Source: Candidatus Omnitrophota bacterium | GTDB taxonomy: Bacteria > Omnitrophota > Gorgyraeia > Zapsychrales > Fredricksoniimonadaceae | Direction of reading: 5' to 3' | Length of the DNA: 48,096 nucleotides | Assembly (NCBI GenBank): GCA_903836515.1 | Contig: CAILQW010000033.1 | Span: 1-48,096, forward strand | In this document: piece by piece, positions 8,045 through 16,424 of the stretch | Numbering within the stretch: position 1 is the first letter of the stretch | Layout of the letters: each line of letters opens with the position of its first letter | Position numbers and translations under genes: made by a program | The notes under the pieces: generated by a model | Told to the model about the DNA's origin: nothing | Database searches by the model: none | The model's input: only the letters and a program-made list of their open reading frames with translations

Positions 8045-11000
8045 ATGCGTAGATCCCCCGGTCTGCCCGTTTCTGTCGCGCGCTTTCTTGCGAACATTTT
8101 TTTCTTAACCTCATTGAGTGCAATCCTTTTTATCTCACATGGAATTTCTTTTGCCGCATCTGTTTCTGCCGCAAGTACACCGGTTGATTCTTTTGATATC
8201 AATCATATGCTCAACAATCTCTGTGAAGATGCCGGGATATCCGTGCGCACCAATATCGATGCGGCTGACCCGCGTTTCCTCGATAAATATAATACCTGTG
8301 CTTTTTACCTGGGGCATGTGCATGATGTTTCCAGTACATACGGCAACTGGAGCCTGAGTAATTATGTCAAAGCGGTGGCGCCTGTCACCGGTGTGATGTT
8401 GACGCGCGGGCATGATGGGGTTGAAGAGCGCTTGGGGGTCCAGTACAGCCCCGAGGTAACCGAGGGGATATGGCAGACACGCAAGAACAACGCAAGTTTT
8501 ATGGTACGAAAAACCGATGGCCATTGGACGGCCGATGGATGGTGGAACGGCAACCAGGGGCATTATATCGAGAGTGTGACGAACGGGCAGAGGGAACGTT
8601 TGTTTTATGTGATCGAGGGGGACGGGGCGCTGTGGGGGGCGCGTGTGTCGCCGCAGGAGACAACGGTGCTCAGCCAGCGCGGGGGCAGGGAATCGCGTGT
8701 GTGGCTTGGTTACGGAAATGATTTTTACCAGGGGACGTTCAACAGCCCCTCGGATACGGGCGGGTTCATGGCGTACCAGACGGGCGGGTTATGGGGTGCC
8801 GACGGTTTCTGGAATGGGGACCAGGCGCATTACAGGGAGAGCCTCGTGGGTGCAGAGAAAGAACGTTTGTTTTATGTGATCGAGGGGGACGGGGCGCTGT
8901 GGGGGGCGCGTGTGTCGCCGCAGGAGACAACGGTGCTCAGCGAGCGCAGGGGCAAGGAATCGCGTGTGTGGCTTGGTTACGGAAATGATTTTTACCAGGG
9001 GACGTTCAACAGCCCCTCGGATACGGGCGGGTTCATGGCGTACCAGACGGGCGGGTTATGGGGTGCCGACGGTTTTTGGAATGGGGACCAGGGGCATTAC
9101 GTCGAGAGTCTGGCGGGCGGTGACATAAAACGTTTGTTTTATGTGAAGAAAGCGGATGGGGCGCTCTTGGGGATCCAGGCACAGAAGACCGCCGGCCTGT
9201 GGGAAATCGACGGGCTGTTGAACGGGGGCGAACTGCACTACCGCGAGATGATGCTCGACGGACGCAAGGATATGGAACTTGAGCTGGTCCGCAAGGATGG
9301 CACAACGACGGTGGTTGGGCGGGATGATGTGACGGCGATCGCGCACGGGAATATGGACAGGGTTTTTCATGTTCTCAAGACGGATTTTAATACGGATTTG
9401 AGTTTCGACACATCATTTTCCGGAGGGGATGTCAGTTTTTCACAGGCGGATCGTCTTTTGTCCGCGCATGTGCAAGGGCATGCGATCAGCCTGAATTTGG
9501 GAAGTTCACCGTTTCTCCTTTATGATTCTCCGGGCGGAAATATGCATTTCAAACTTGCGCCGCGCGATCACGGGGTTGATCTGGCTCAGGCCTATTATCG
9601 GGACGCCGGCCTTGTCCTTAATCTTGACAATACCTTTATCAATTATGATGCGCGGGCATCGGTGCTGGGGCTTTACGGCCGCGGCAATTATCTTGTCAAG
9701 GTCGCTATGTCCCCGGAAGATCAGCTCCGTGCCCAGGCGGGCAGCATCTATGATGCCATCCGTTCGGGGGATATGCAGATCCCTTCGGCAGACACACTCA
9801 TCCGTACCCATATCCAGCAGGTCACGATCAATTTCCGCGAGATATCCAGCGGGGGGTATGTGGCTTTTTCGGACCCAGCCTGGAACAGCCTGATGACATC
9901 GTTGGCGTGGGATGTGCCCGAGGGGACATTGAGCGGGGATGATGTGGCGCGTGTGGTGGGGGCGCAGGATCGCAACGGTGAATTGTACGCGACGCTCAAT
10001 GGGCTTTTGGGAGAAAATCCCGGAGCGTCCCTGACACGCGTTGAAAAGAGCCTGTCTTTTGAGCTGGCGAATTCCATTATGGCGCCCGATGGTGCGTCGG
10101 CGCTCAAGCCCCTGGGCGTGACATCGCTGGCGGGCAGCACGTCGATGTCGTTTACGCCATTTTTGGGTTCAGCTTCTTCCGCCTCGGGCCGGGCCTTCAG
10201 CAGTTTTAGCGCCGGGCAGGTCGATATCGCCATTCCCGGGATGGTCCCTTACGGCCGTACCTTGTTGACGAGCACCGCGTATGCCGAGCGGTATGCCATG
10301 CATTTGAAGGAAGATTTCCTGGGCGGCGGCGGATCGATGGTGTCCACCGGCATGCTGTTATATGCCTATCGTTTCCCGGGGGCCCTCAATTTGTCCCTGC
10401 AGGACGGTTTTTCCCGCCGCTTTTCCACGCATATGCCGGTGGGAGGGGTTTCGTTTGGACTGGACAATACATCAACGGGCGGCACCGTGATCCCGGGGAT
10501 GATGCTTTCCAGCGAGGTGCGCGATGAGGATGGACGCTGGCATCTTTCCTACAAGTCCCTGCCGTATCTTCCTGTCACGGTAGATCAATCGATGGCTGTT
10601 TCCCTGGGCACAGGGCAGGATGTCTTTTCCAGGATGAGCTCTCTGGGTTGGACGGATGATATCCGTGGCGGGGTTAAAGGCGCACTGGGCGGCCAGGAGG
10701 CGGCCTTCGATGCGGGCAGGGATGTCAACGGATACTTGTTTGCCGCCCCTTCCCTGACGTTCATGGATCGCTGGACGGTGGGTGTTGAGACCCGCGGCAG
10801 AGACGTACAGTCCCCGGAGCTGATGACATACCATACGGGGTTGAAGACGGGTGTTATCGACCCGACGCTCTTCTGGGAAAAGAATACCTCAACATTGACG
10901 GATACCTATGGGCTCAGCTTTGACCGCGCGTCAGGCAAGAATAAGTATAATGTGTCCACGGGGCTGACCACATGGGACAATAACGGGCTGAGTCAGGTTG

Positions 11001-11218
11001 TGGAGCACTATGTCTCCGTCGGCCTCAGCCTCAATGACCGCCTGGTCCATACGCAGGGCGTTGCCTTAAACGAGATAGAGCAGTCCGTCCGCTGGGCTAC
11101 CAGTTCCAGCCTTGGCCTGGATAAAGACGGCGACCGCCGGGTTGTTCTGGAGACAGGCCTCGTCCGCGGCAACGTGCCTGAAGGGGAGGTTTTGTTGAGA
11201 ATGGAAATGGCCTTTTAA
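8045..11218 (+). CDS. Large secreted protein with 89-residue tandem repeats
   Basis: A 1057-residue protein of unknown family. A signal peptide (hydrophobic 17-37, cleavage near FAASVSA) starts it. Residues about 150-390 hold tandem units of 89 residues with RLFYVIEGDGALWG, ARVSPQETTVL, VWLGYGNDFYQGTF and GGLWGADGFWNGDQ. Two units are nearly identical at DNA level, flanked by diverged partial ones. The Trp/Gly/Tyr-rich repeats look like beta-propeller or beta-repeat blades. The C-terminal half is Ser/Gly/Thr-rich with alternating hydrophobic strands and ends LLRMEMAF, so an outer-membrane or surface location is plausible. It stands alone, with its own promoter, between smpB and galE. A surface role is inferred; the activity is unknown. 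Confidence 0.8.
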   Translation: MRRSPGLPVSVARFLANIFFLTSLSAILFISHGISFAASVSAASTPVDSFDINHMLNNLCEDAGISVRTNIDAADPRFLDKYNTCAFYLGHVHDVSSTYGNWSLSNYVKAVAPVTGVMLTRGHDGVEERLGVQYSPEVTEGIWQTRKNNASFMVRKTDGHWTADGWWNGNQGHYIESVTNGQRERLFYVIEGDGALWGARVSPQETTVLSQRGGRESRVWLGYGNDFYQGTFNSPSDTGGFMAYQTGGLWGADGFWNGDQAHYRESLVGAEKERLFYVIEGDGALWGARVSPQETTVLSERRGKESRVWLGYGNDFYQGTFNSPSDTGGFMAYQTGGLWGADGFWNGDQGHYVESLAGGDIKRLFYVKKADGALLGIQAQKTAGLWEIDGLLNGGELHYREMMLDGRKDMELELVRKDGTTTVVGRDDVTAIAHGNMDRVFHVLKTDFNTDLSFDTSFSGGDVSFSQADRLLSAHVQGHAISLNLGSSPFLLYDSPGGNMHFKLAPRDHGVDLAQAYYRDAGLVLNLDNTFINYDARASVLGLYGRGNYLVKVAMSPEDQLRAQAGSIYDAIRSGDMQIPSADTLIRTHIQQVTINFREISSGGYVAFSDPAWNSLMTSLAWDVPEGTLSGDDVARVVGAQDRNGELYATLNGLLGENPGASLTRVEKSLSFELANSIMAPDGASALKPLGVTSLAGSTSMSFTPFLGSASSASGRAFSSFSAGQVDIAIPGMVPYGRTLLTSTAYAERYAMHLKEDFLGGGGSMVSTGMLLYAYRFPGALNLSLQDGFSRRFSTHMPVGGVSFGLDNTSTGGTVIPGMMLSSEVRDEDGRWHLSYKSLPYLPVTVDQSMAVSLGTGQDVFSRMSSLGWTDDIRGGVKGALGGQEAAFDAGRDVNGYLFAAPSLTFMDRWTVGVETRGRDVQSPELMTYHTGLKTGVIDPTLFWEKNTSTLTDTYGLSFDRASGKNKYNVSTGLTTWDNNGLSQVVEHYVSVGLSLNDRLVHTQGVALNEIEQSVRWATSSSLGLDKDGDRRVVLETGLVRGNVPEGEVLLRMEMAF
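8597..9130 (+). repeat. Two tandem 267-bp coding repeats
   Basis: Two head-to-tail units, 8597-8863 and 8864-9130, each exactly 267 bp (89 codons). The motif CGTTTGTTTTATGTGA recurs at 8597, 8864 and 9131, the last opening a diverged partial copy. The first 220 bp or so of the two units differ at only about four positions, while the last 45 bp are clearly diverged. This suggests recent duplication or gene conversion of the conserved part. Copy number can change without a frameshift. Confidence 0.95.
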
Positions 11219-11225
11219 TTTTTCA

Positions 11226-11256
11226 TTGGCATCCCGCGTTTCCCGTATGCTATATT
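11226..11256 (+). promoter_or_regulatory. Extended -10 promoter of galE, possibly leaderless
   Basis: TTGGCA (11226-11231) and TATATT (11251-11256) are spaced by 19 bp, with an extended TGC directly ahead of the -10 box. The galE ATG begins 7 bp after the -10 box, where transcription would normally start. No Shine-Dalgarno sequence is present. The mRNA may therefore begin at the start codon. Confidence 0.5.
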
Positions 11257-11262
11257 TGCCAC

Positions 11263-12240
11263 ATGACTAAAGACAAAAAATACATTCTGGTGACAGGCGG
11301 CGCTGGTTATATTGGCGGCCATATGGCCGGGCTTCTTCTCGATGCCGGGTATCGGGTGGTTATTTTCGACAATCTTTCCACAGGTGTCAGGCCATGGATC
11401 GCCAAGGGGGCCAAATTCATCAAGGGCGATTTGTGTACACCGCAGGATTGCCACAAGCCGTTTAACCAGTATCCTATCGGGGCGGTCATCCATTTCGCGG
11501 CCAAGATCGTGGTTCCCGAGTCTGTCAGTCAGCCGGTCATGTATTATGCCAACAATGTCGGCGGCACGCTCAATCTTCTCAAGGCCATGACGGCCCACAA
11601 GGTCAGGCGTATCGTATTCTCGTCGACAGCCGCGATCTACGGTGATCCCAGGCAGGTTCCGGTCGATGAGACGGCGCCCGCAGCGCCCACGAATTCTTAT
11701 GGTGCTTCCAAATACATGGTGGAGCAGATCCTGCAGGATTCCGCCAAAGCGGATCTTCTTGATTTTATCGTGCTCCGGTATTTTAACGTCGCAGGCTGGG
11801 ACACGCGCCGCGCCTGGCCGGCCAAGGGCCGTCCGGTGCCCACCCATCTTGTTTCCAATGCCATGAAAGCCCTGCGCGGCGGCGGAGAGATGACCGTCTG
11901 CGGCACGGATTACAAAACCCCCGACGGGACCGGTGTGCGTGATTTTATTCATGTGCTGGATCTGTGCCAGGCGCATTTTCTGGCGCTCAAGGCGTTCAAC
12001 AAGGGCATCAAGAATGAGGTCTTCAATCTTGGCAATGGCAATGGGTTCTCCGTGATGGAGGTGATCAAGACCGCGTCCCAGGCCGCTGGCAAGCCCGTTC
12101 CTTACCGTACAGGTCCGCGCCGTCCCGGCGATGTGACCACGATCGTCGCCTCTTCCGCGAAAGCCCGCAAGGTTTTGGGATGGAAGCCGGTCCACGATCT
12201 TCAAGCCATTCTCCAAAGCGAGTGGGCGAGAAAAATTTGA
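11263..12240 (+). CDS. galE: UDP-glucose 4-epimerase
   Basis: A 325-residue extended SDR enzyme. It has the NAD-binding TGGAGYIGG at residues 11-19, VFSSTAAIYG at 118-127 with the catalytic Ser/Thr, and YGASK with Y146 and K150 as the catalytic pair. DFIHVLDL and the LGNGNGFSV segment are typical of GalE. It interconverts UDP-glucose and UDP-galactose (possibly the GlcNAc/GalNAc forms) and so supplies the polysaccharide operon downstream. Length matches the family. Other UDP-sugar epimerases of this clade cannot be excluded. Its promoter abuts the ATG, and the next gene has its own promoter. Confidence 0.88.
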   Translation: MTKDKKYILVTGGAGYIGGHMAGLLLDAGYRVVIFDNLSTGVRPWIAKGAKFIKGDLCTPQDCHKPFNQYPIGAVIHFAAKIVVPESVSQPVMYYANNVGGTLNLLKAMTAHKVRRIVFSSTAAIYGDPRQVPVDETAPAAPTNSYGASKYMVEQILQDSAKADLLDFIVLRYFNVAGWDTRRAWPAKGRPVPTHLVSNAMKALRGGGEMTVCGTDYKTPDGTGVRDFIHVLDLCQAHFLALKAFNKGIKNEVFNLGNGNGFSVMEVIKTASQAAGKPVPYRTGPRRPGDVTTIVASSAKARKVLGWKPVHDLQAILQSEWARKI

Positions 12241-12276
12241 TGCCTGATTTTTTTATTTCTGCAGTTTGATAATCCG

Positions 12277-12305
12277 TTGTCAGGGCGCACGGATTGTGAT
12301 ATTTT
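12277..12305 (+). promoter_or_regulatory. Extended -10 promoter of the cupin-gmd-fcl group
   Basis: TTGTCA (12277-12282), 17-bp spacer, and TATTTT (12300-12305) preceded by the extended TGA. The predicted transcript start near 12312 lies after the ATG at 12309, which supports the cupin start at 12339 with its GGGAAGGA site. Confidence 0.55.
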
Positions 12306-12338
12306 CATATGTCGGATCGTTATACAGGGAAGGATGTT

Positions 12339-12701
12339 ATGGATAAAAAACGCGTAGCCAGGCCGTGGGGTTTTTATACGGTCCTTAATGTCGGCAAGGG
12401 CTTTAAGGTCAAAGTGGTCGAGGTCCTCCCTGGGCAGCGTCTGAGCCTTCAGCGCCACAAGCATCGCAGCGAGCACTGGGTGGTTGTGAGCGGGACGGCC
12501 ATGATCATCAACGGCCGTAACACTCTTTTTCTTGAACCCAACGAGAGTACCTATATCCCCAAGGTCACGATTCACCGCCTGGAAAATCCCGAGAAGCGCA
12601 AAATCCTCAAGATCATTGAGGTCCAATGCGGCGAATATACCGGGGAAGACGATATCGAACGCCTCAATGATGACCATGGCCGGGCCGTTGGCAAGCGTTG
12701 A
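12339..12701 (+). CDS. Stand-alone mannose-6-phosphate isomerase (type II) cupin
   Basis: A 120-residue single-domain cupin matching the C-terminal isomerase half of bifunctional ManC/AlgA-type enzymes. It carries RPWGFYTVL, the metal-binding cupin motif around [18 protein letters not shown] (His and Glu ligands), and VTIHRLEN. The fused guanylyltransferase half is absent. It probably interconverts fructose-6-phosphate and mannose-6-phosphate at the head of the GDP-mannose/GDP-fucose route, in keeping with gmd and fcl immediately downstream. I chose ATG 12339 over 12309 because of the ribosome-binding site at 12327-12334 and the promoter position. No mannose-1-phosphate guanylyltransferase is visible in this window. 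Confidence 0.8.
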   Translation: MDKKRVARPWGFYTVLNVGKGFKVKVVEVLPGQRLSLQRHKHRSEHWVVVSGTAMIINGRNTLFLEPNESTYIPKVTIHRLENPEKRKILKIIEVQCGEYTGEDDIERLNDDHGRAVGKR

Positions 12702-12729
12702 GCCGGCGGACTTCTGCAAAAGGAGAATT

Positions 12730-13815
12730 ATGAAACGAGCGTTGATCACAGGCGTCACCGGACAGGACGGTGCCTATCTTTCCGAATTACTGCTGGCCAA
12801 AGGGTATGAGGTTCACGGCATCAAGCGCCGCAGCTCGTTGTTCAACACCCATCGCGTGGACCATCTTTACCTTGATCCGCACGAGAAAGGGGTCCGGTTC
12901 AAACTGCATTACGGCGACATGACGGATGCCACCAATTTGATCCGTATCATCCAGGAAGTTCAGCCGGATGAGATTTATAACCTCGCGGCCCAGTCGCATG
13001 TGCAGGTGTCTTTTGAAACGCCCGAGTATACCGCCAATTCCGACGCATTGGGCACCCTGCGCATCCTCGAGGCGATCCGCATCCTCAAGCTCGACAAAAA
13101 AACTAAATTTTACCAGGCATCGACATCCGAACTTTACGGCAAGGTCCAGGAAACGCCCCAGAAAGAGACGACGCCTTTTTATCCCCGCAGTCCTTATGCG
13201 GCCGCCAAGTTATACGCTTACTGGATCACGGTGAATTATCGTGAGAGTTACAATCTTTTTGCCTGTAACGGGATTTTGTTCAATCACGAATCGCCTTTGC
13301 GCGGCGAAACCTTTGTGACCCGCAAGATCACCCGTGCGGCGGCGCGCATCAAGCTTGGCCTCCAGAAAAAGATTTATTTGGGCAACCTTAATTCCAAGCG
13401 CGACTGGGGCCATGCGAAAGATTACGTCGAGGGGATGTGGCGCATCCTCCAGCACGGGATTGCCGATGATTTTGTGCTGGCCACAGGGAAAACCTGTGCT
13501 GTCCGCGAATTTGTGGACCTGGCTTTCAAGGAATTGGGGATCAATATTTCATGGCAGGGGGAAGGGGTCGCGGAAAAAGGGATTAATACGGCCAACGGCG
13601 AGGTGGTGGTGGAAGTCGATCCGCGTTATTTCCGTCCTACTGAAGTCGACCTTCTGCTGGGGGATCCTTCCAAGGCGAAAAAGGAACTTGGGTGGGAACC
13701 GCAATATTCCCTGGCTGAATTAGTCAAGGAAATGGTGGCAGCGGACGTCAGCGACGCTAAAAAGGAGATCTTCCTGAAAAGTGAAGGCTTCAGGACGATG
13801 AATTTTCATGAATAA
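12730..13815 (+). CDS. gmd: GDP-mannose 4,6-dehydratase
   Basis: A 361-residue SDR enzyme. The start at 12730 has AAAGGAG just ahead and opens directly into the cofactor motif [11 protein letters not shown] (residues 7-17). [10 protein letters not shown] carries the catalytic Y156 and K160. [15 protein letters not shown] and [19 protein letters not shown] are Gmd signatures. It converts GDP-D-mannose to GDP-4-keto-6-deoxymannose, the first step to GDP-L-fucose. Its last 8 bp overlap fcl, so the two steps are translationally linked. Length matches the family. Confidence 0.96.
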   Translation: MKRALITGVTGQDGAYLSELLLAKGYEVHGIKRRSSLFNTHRVDHLYLDPHEKGVRFKLHYGDMTDATNLIRIIQEVQPDEIYNLAAQSHVQVSFETPEYTANSDALGTLRILEAIRILKLDKKTKFYQASTSELYGKVQETPQKETTPFYPRSPYAAAKLYAYWITVNYRESYNLFACNGILFNHESPLRGETFVTRKITRAAARIKLGLQKKIYLGNLNSKRDWGHAKDYVEGMWRILQHGIADDFVLATGKTCAVREFVDLAFKELGINISWQGEGVAEKGINTANGEVVVEVDPRYFRPTEVDLLLGDPSKAKKELGWEPQYSLAELVKEMVAADVSDAKKEIFLKSEGFRTMNFHE

Positions 13816-14851
13816 ATCGGCGCGCATCTTCGTGGCGGGGCATCGCGGCATGGTCGGCTCGGCCATTTGCCGCCGGCTGCAGGCGGAAGGCTATGACCAG
13901 GTCATGGTTCGCACACATCGTGAACTTGATCTGACGTGCCAGAAAGCGGCGGAAGACTTTTTTGACCTGGAACGCCCGGAATACGTCTTCCTGGGTGCGG
14001 CCAAGGTGGGCGGGATACTTGCCAACAGCACGTATACCGCGGATTTTATTTATAAGAATATCATGATCGCGGCCAACACCATCCAGGCAAGTTACAAGTT
14101 CGGCGTCCGTAAATTGCTGAATCTGGGTTCGACCTGCATTTACCCCAAGCTGGCGCCTCAGCCGCTCAAGGAAGAATATCTTTTGACAGGGCCGCTTGAG
14201 CCGACCAACGAGCCGTATGCCGTGGCCAAGATCGCGGCCATTAAAATGTGCCGTTATTACAATGAGCAGTATAAAACCGATTTTATGTCCGTGATGCCGA
14301 CGAATCTTTACGGGCAAAACGATAATTATGACCTGGCGTCATCGCATCTTCTTCCTGCTTTTATCCGCAAGTTTCATTTGGCCCGCTTGTTGCGCCGTGG
14401 CGATCTTGATGCGGTCCGGGAAGATTTCAAACGGCACGGAGCGCTTGCGGTGGGCAGTGTTGCCGCCGACGATGTTGCCGGTGCGCTCAAAGCCATAGGC
14501 GTCACGGGGGAAAGACTGGCCTTGTGGGGCAGCGGGTCGCCTTACCGTGAACTTCTTTATGCGGACGATCTGGCGGAAGCGTGTGTGCTCTTGATGCGCA
14601 CGCACTCTGCCGGCGAGATCGGGGAGTTTGTCAATATCGGTTCAGGTATGGATATGCAGATCCAAGATATTGCCATGCTCGTCAAAGAGATTGTAGGATT
14701 TGAAGGTGAGGTCAGCTGGGATCCTTCCAAGCCGGAGGGGACGCCCAAGAAACTCACCGATGTGACCCGCATCAATGCCCTCGGTTGGAAAGCCCGCACA
14801 GGATTGCGCGAGGGGATTGCCCTCGCTTATAAGGATTATCTTGCGCGGTAA
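13808..14851 (+). CDS. fcl: GDP-L-fucose synthase (long form)
   Basis: A 347-residue SDR epimerase/reductase. Its motifs are GHRGMVGSA (11-19), [15 protein letters not shown] (catalytic Ser108) and YAVAK with Y137 and K141. It epimerises and reduces GDP-4-keto-6-deoxymannose to GDP-L-fucose. It exceeds the roughly 320 residues of the E. coli enzyme because of an extra segment at about 191-234, between FIRKFH and LALWGSGSP, containing [15 protein letters not shown] and a helix-rich [13 protein letters not shown]. Longer forms exist in the family; what the insert does is unknown. It overlaps gmd by 8 bp and ends the group. Confidence 0.95.
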   Translation: MNKSARIFVAGHRGMVGSAICRRLQAEGYDQVMVRTHRELDLTCQKAAEDFFDLERPEYVFLGAAKVGGILANSTYTADFIYKNIMIAANTIQASYKFGVRKLLNLGSTCIYPKLAPQPLKEEYLLTGPLEPTNEPYAVAKIAAIKMCRYYNEQYKTDFMSVMPTNLYGQNDNYDLASSHLLPAFIRKFHLARLLRRGDLDAVREDFKRHGALAVGSVAADDVAGALKAIGVTGERLALWGSGSPYRELLYADDLAEACVLLMRTHSAGEIGEFVNIGSGMDMQIQDIAMLVKEIVGFEGEVSWDPSKPEGTPKKLTDVTRINALGWKARTGLREGIALAYKDYLAR

Positions 14852-14949
14852 CCGTTGATTTCTTGCTCAAACCTGCCGTACCATTCAAGACACGTTGACG
14901 TATTCAACACTGTGATTTTACCGCCCCGGAACGTGATAATCAGGTGCCC

Positions 14950-14978
14950 TTGACTTCTGTCAGGAAATGTTCCATACT
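14950..14978 (+). promoter_or_regulatory. Sigma-70-type promoter at the head of the exopolysaccharide operon
   Basis: TTGACT (14950-14955), 17-bp spacer, CATACT (14973-14978). It lies in the 186-bp gap between fcl and the small HTH gene and faces the exopolysaccharide genes. This is the best promoter seen for the long run of co-directional genes that follows. Confidence 0.5.
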
Positions 14979-15037
14979 TCCACTCTATTAATCAGTTTTA
15001 GGCGATTTTATATGAATTGGAAGGATTTTGTAGTATT

Positions 15038-15223
15038 ATGACATTGTCTGAGAAGAAGAATGATGAAAAGTTTCTTACAGCGTCACAAGCTGCTGAATTG
15101 CTTAATGTTAGCATATCAACATTGAAGAAATTTATCCATTCCGGAAAAATCAAGGCTCTCAAGACGCCTGGGGGACATTATCGTGTCCTTCGGAAGGATC
15201 TGCTTGAGAATTTATATAGTTAA
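15038..15223 (+). CDS. Small excisionase/MerR-like helix-turn-helix DNA-binding protein
   Basis: A 61-residue protein consisting almost only of an HTH_17-type winged helix. FLTASQAAELLNVSISTLKKFI is the helix-turn-helix, and KTPGGHYRV is the typical wing. I favour ATG 15038; a TTG at 15017 is in frame but lacks a ribosome-binding site, and GGAAGG at 15018-15023 is rather far from 15038. Such one-domain proteins act as transcription factors or excision factors. As the first gene before the barrel, phosphoglycosyltransferase and export genes, it is a plausible local regulator of the exopolysaccharide operon. No integrase is nearby. Confidence 0.78.
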   Translation: MTLSEKKNDEKFLTASQAAELLNVSISTLKKFIHSGKIKALKTPGGHYRVLRKDLLENLYS

Positions 15224-15256
15224 TTGTATGTTTTTCAACGTTGGAGTGACAAAGTC

Positions 15257-16393
15257 ATGATGAAAAAATACTTGAGAGTCGTTTGGGGGGTTATCGCTGT
15301 GACGGGAATTACGCCTTCTTTGGCGCATGCCGGGACATGGAATAATGTGGAGATCACGCCCCGGGTGTCTTTGATAGAAGTTTACGATGATAATGTGACC
15401 TTTGCGCATGTGGATCCTGTTCATGACAGCCGCAGTGACCTTTCTTTGGGGCTGAATCTTGATCGTGAAGGCAAAGATTATAATTTCAACATCGATGGCC
15501 TGGTTATGCGGCAGATGTTCATGCGCAACAGTTCTTTTGATAACACCATCGAGAATTTCAAGGCTGATTATTCCCTGGAGCTTTCAAAATATGACCAGGT
15601 CACATCTTCGGATACATTCTTTCATGGTGAGGATCCTGCCAGTTTCGCGGATGCCTTTGGGCGCAGCGGGGGGCGTTATAGTACGTATCATAATTCTTAT
15701 AACCTGGGTTACCGTCACGCCATGAACGAAACTTCTTTCTGGGATCTGCGTTATATCAATGACCTGACTGATTTTTCCAGGGCGGGCATGAGTGATTCTG
15801 TCCTTAACGGGTTTAGCGGGGATGTGGGGTATGAATTCAATTCAAAAGTGACCATGAAAATGAACTATGGTTATAATTTGAGGAAATTCTATCCGGGGAA
15901 GTCCGCGACGGAGAACGCGGTATCGACCTTGTGGCGGTATTCTTTCAGCAAACAATTGTACCTTGATGCCGAGACAGGCCTTGACCTCATTCATGCGTAT
16001 GACGGCAAGGATTTTGTCAAGCCCATGTACCGCCTGGGGTTGGTCAATGATGTCAATGCGACAACCCGTACGTCGTTGACCATGCTCGACAAACGGTGCA
16101 CGACCATCGCGTATGCGCAGGACCTTTGGGATGAATGGCGTGTCACGGCGGATATTACCAAGGAACTTACCAATACCATACGGGGCGTGGTATCCGCTTT
16201 TTATGGCAAAGGCGAATATGTGGCGGCGAATACAAGCTCCAGGTTCACCGGGATGGATGTCGGTATCGTTTACGAGCTTACACGCAAGGCAGAGCTGAAC
16301 CTGCATTATTCCTATATCCAGGATGATGCCTCGACGCCCGGCATGGGGTACATCAAGAATGCTGTTTCCGTTGGTGTAAATATCAAATTTTAA
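15257..16393 (+). CDS. Outer-membrane beta-barrel protein of the exopolysaccharide locus
   Basis: A 378-residue protein with a signal peptide (VVWGVIAVTGITPS, cleavage after AHA). The rest is alternating aromatic/polar strands (YNLGYRHAMNETSFWDLRYIN, LNLHYSYIQDD) ending VSVGVNIKF, with the terminal Phe of outer-membrane barrels. It resembles the BBP2/EpsL-like barrel proteins found in exopolysaccharide and PEP-CTERM loci. Start 15257 is backed by GGAGTGA 7 bases ahead. It could form the outer-membrane pore or a capsule-secretion accessory. It begins 33 bp after the HTH gene and 31 bp before the phosphoglycosyltransferase gene. Confidence 0.78.
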   Translation: MMKKYLRVVWGVIAVTGITPSLAHAGTWNNVEITPRVSLIEVYDDNVTFAHVDPVHDSRSDLSLGLNLDREGKDYNFNIDGLVMRQMFMRNSSFDNTIENFKADYSLELSKYDQVTSSDTFFHGEDPASFADAFGRSGGRYSTYHNSYNLGYRHAMNETSFWDLRYINDLTDFSRAGMSDSVLNGFSGDVGYEFNSKVTMKMNYGYNLRKFYPGKSATENAVSTLWRYSFSKQLYLDAETGLDLIHAYDGKDFVKPMYRLGLVNDVNATTRTSLTMLDKRCTTIAYAQDLWDEWRVTADITKELTNTIRGVVSAFYGKGEYVAANTSSRFTGMDVGIVYELTRKAELNLHYSYIQDDASTPGMGYIKNAVSVGVNIKF

Positions 16394-16424
16394 CGCGTAG
16401 CAGCAGAAAACTGAAGGTTGTTTT

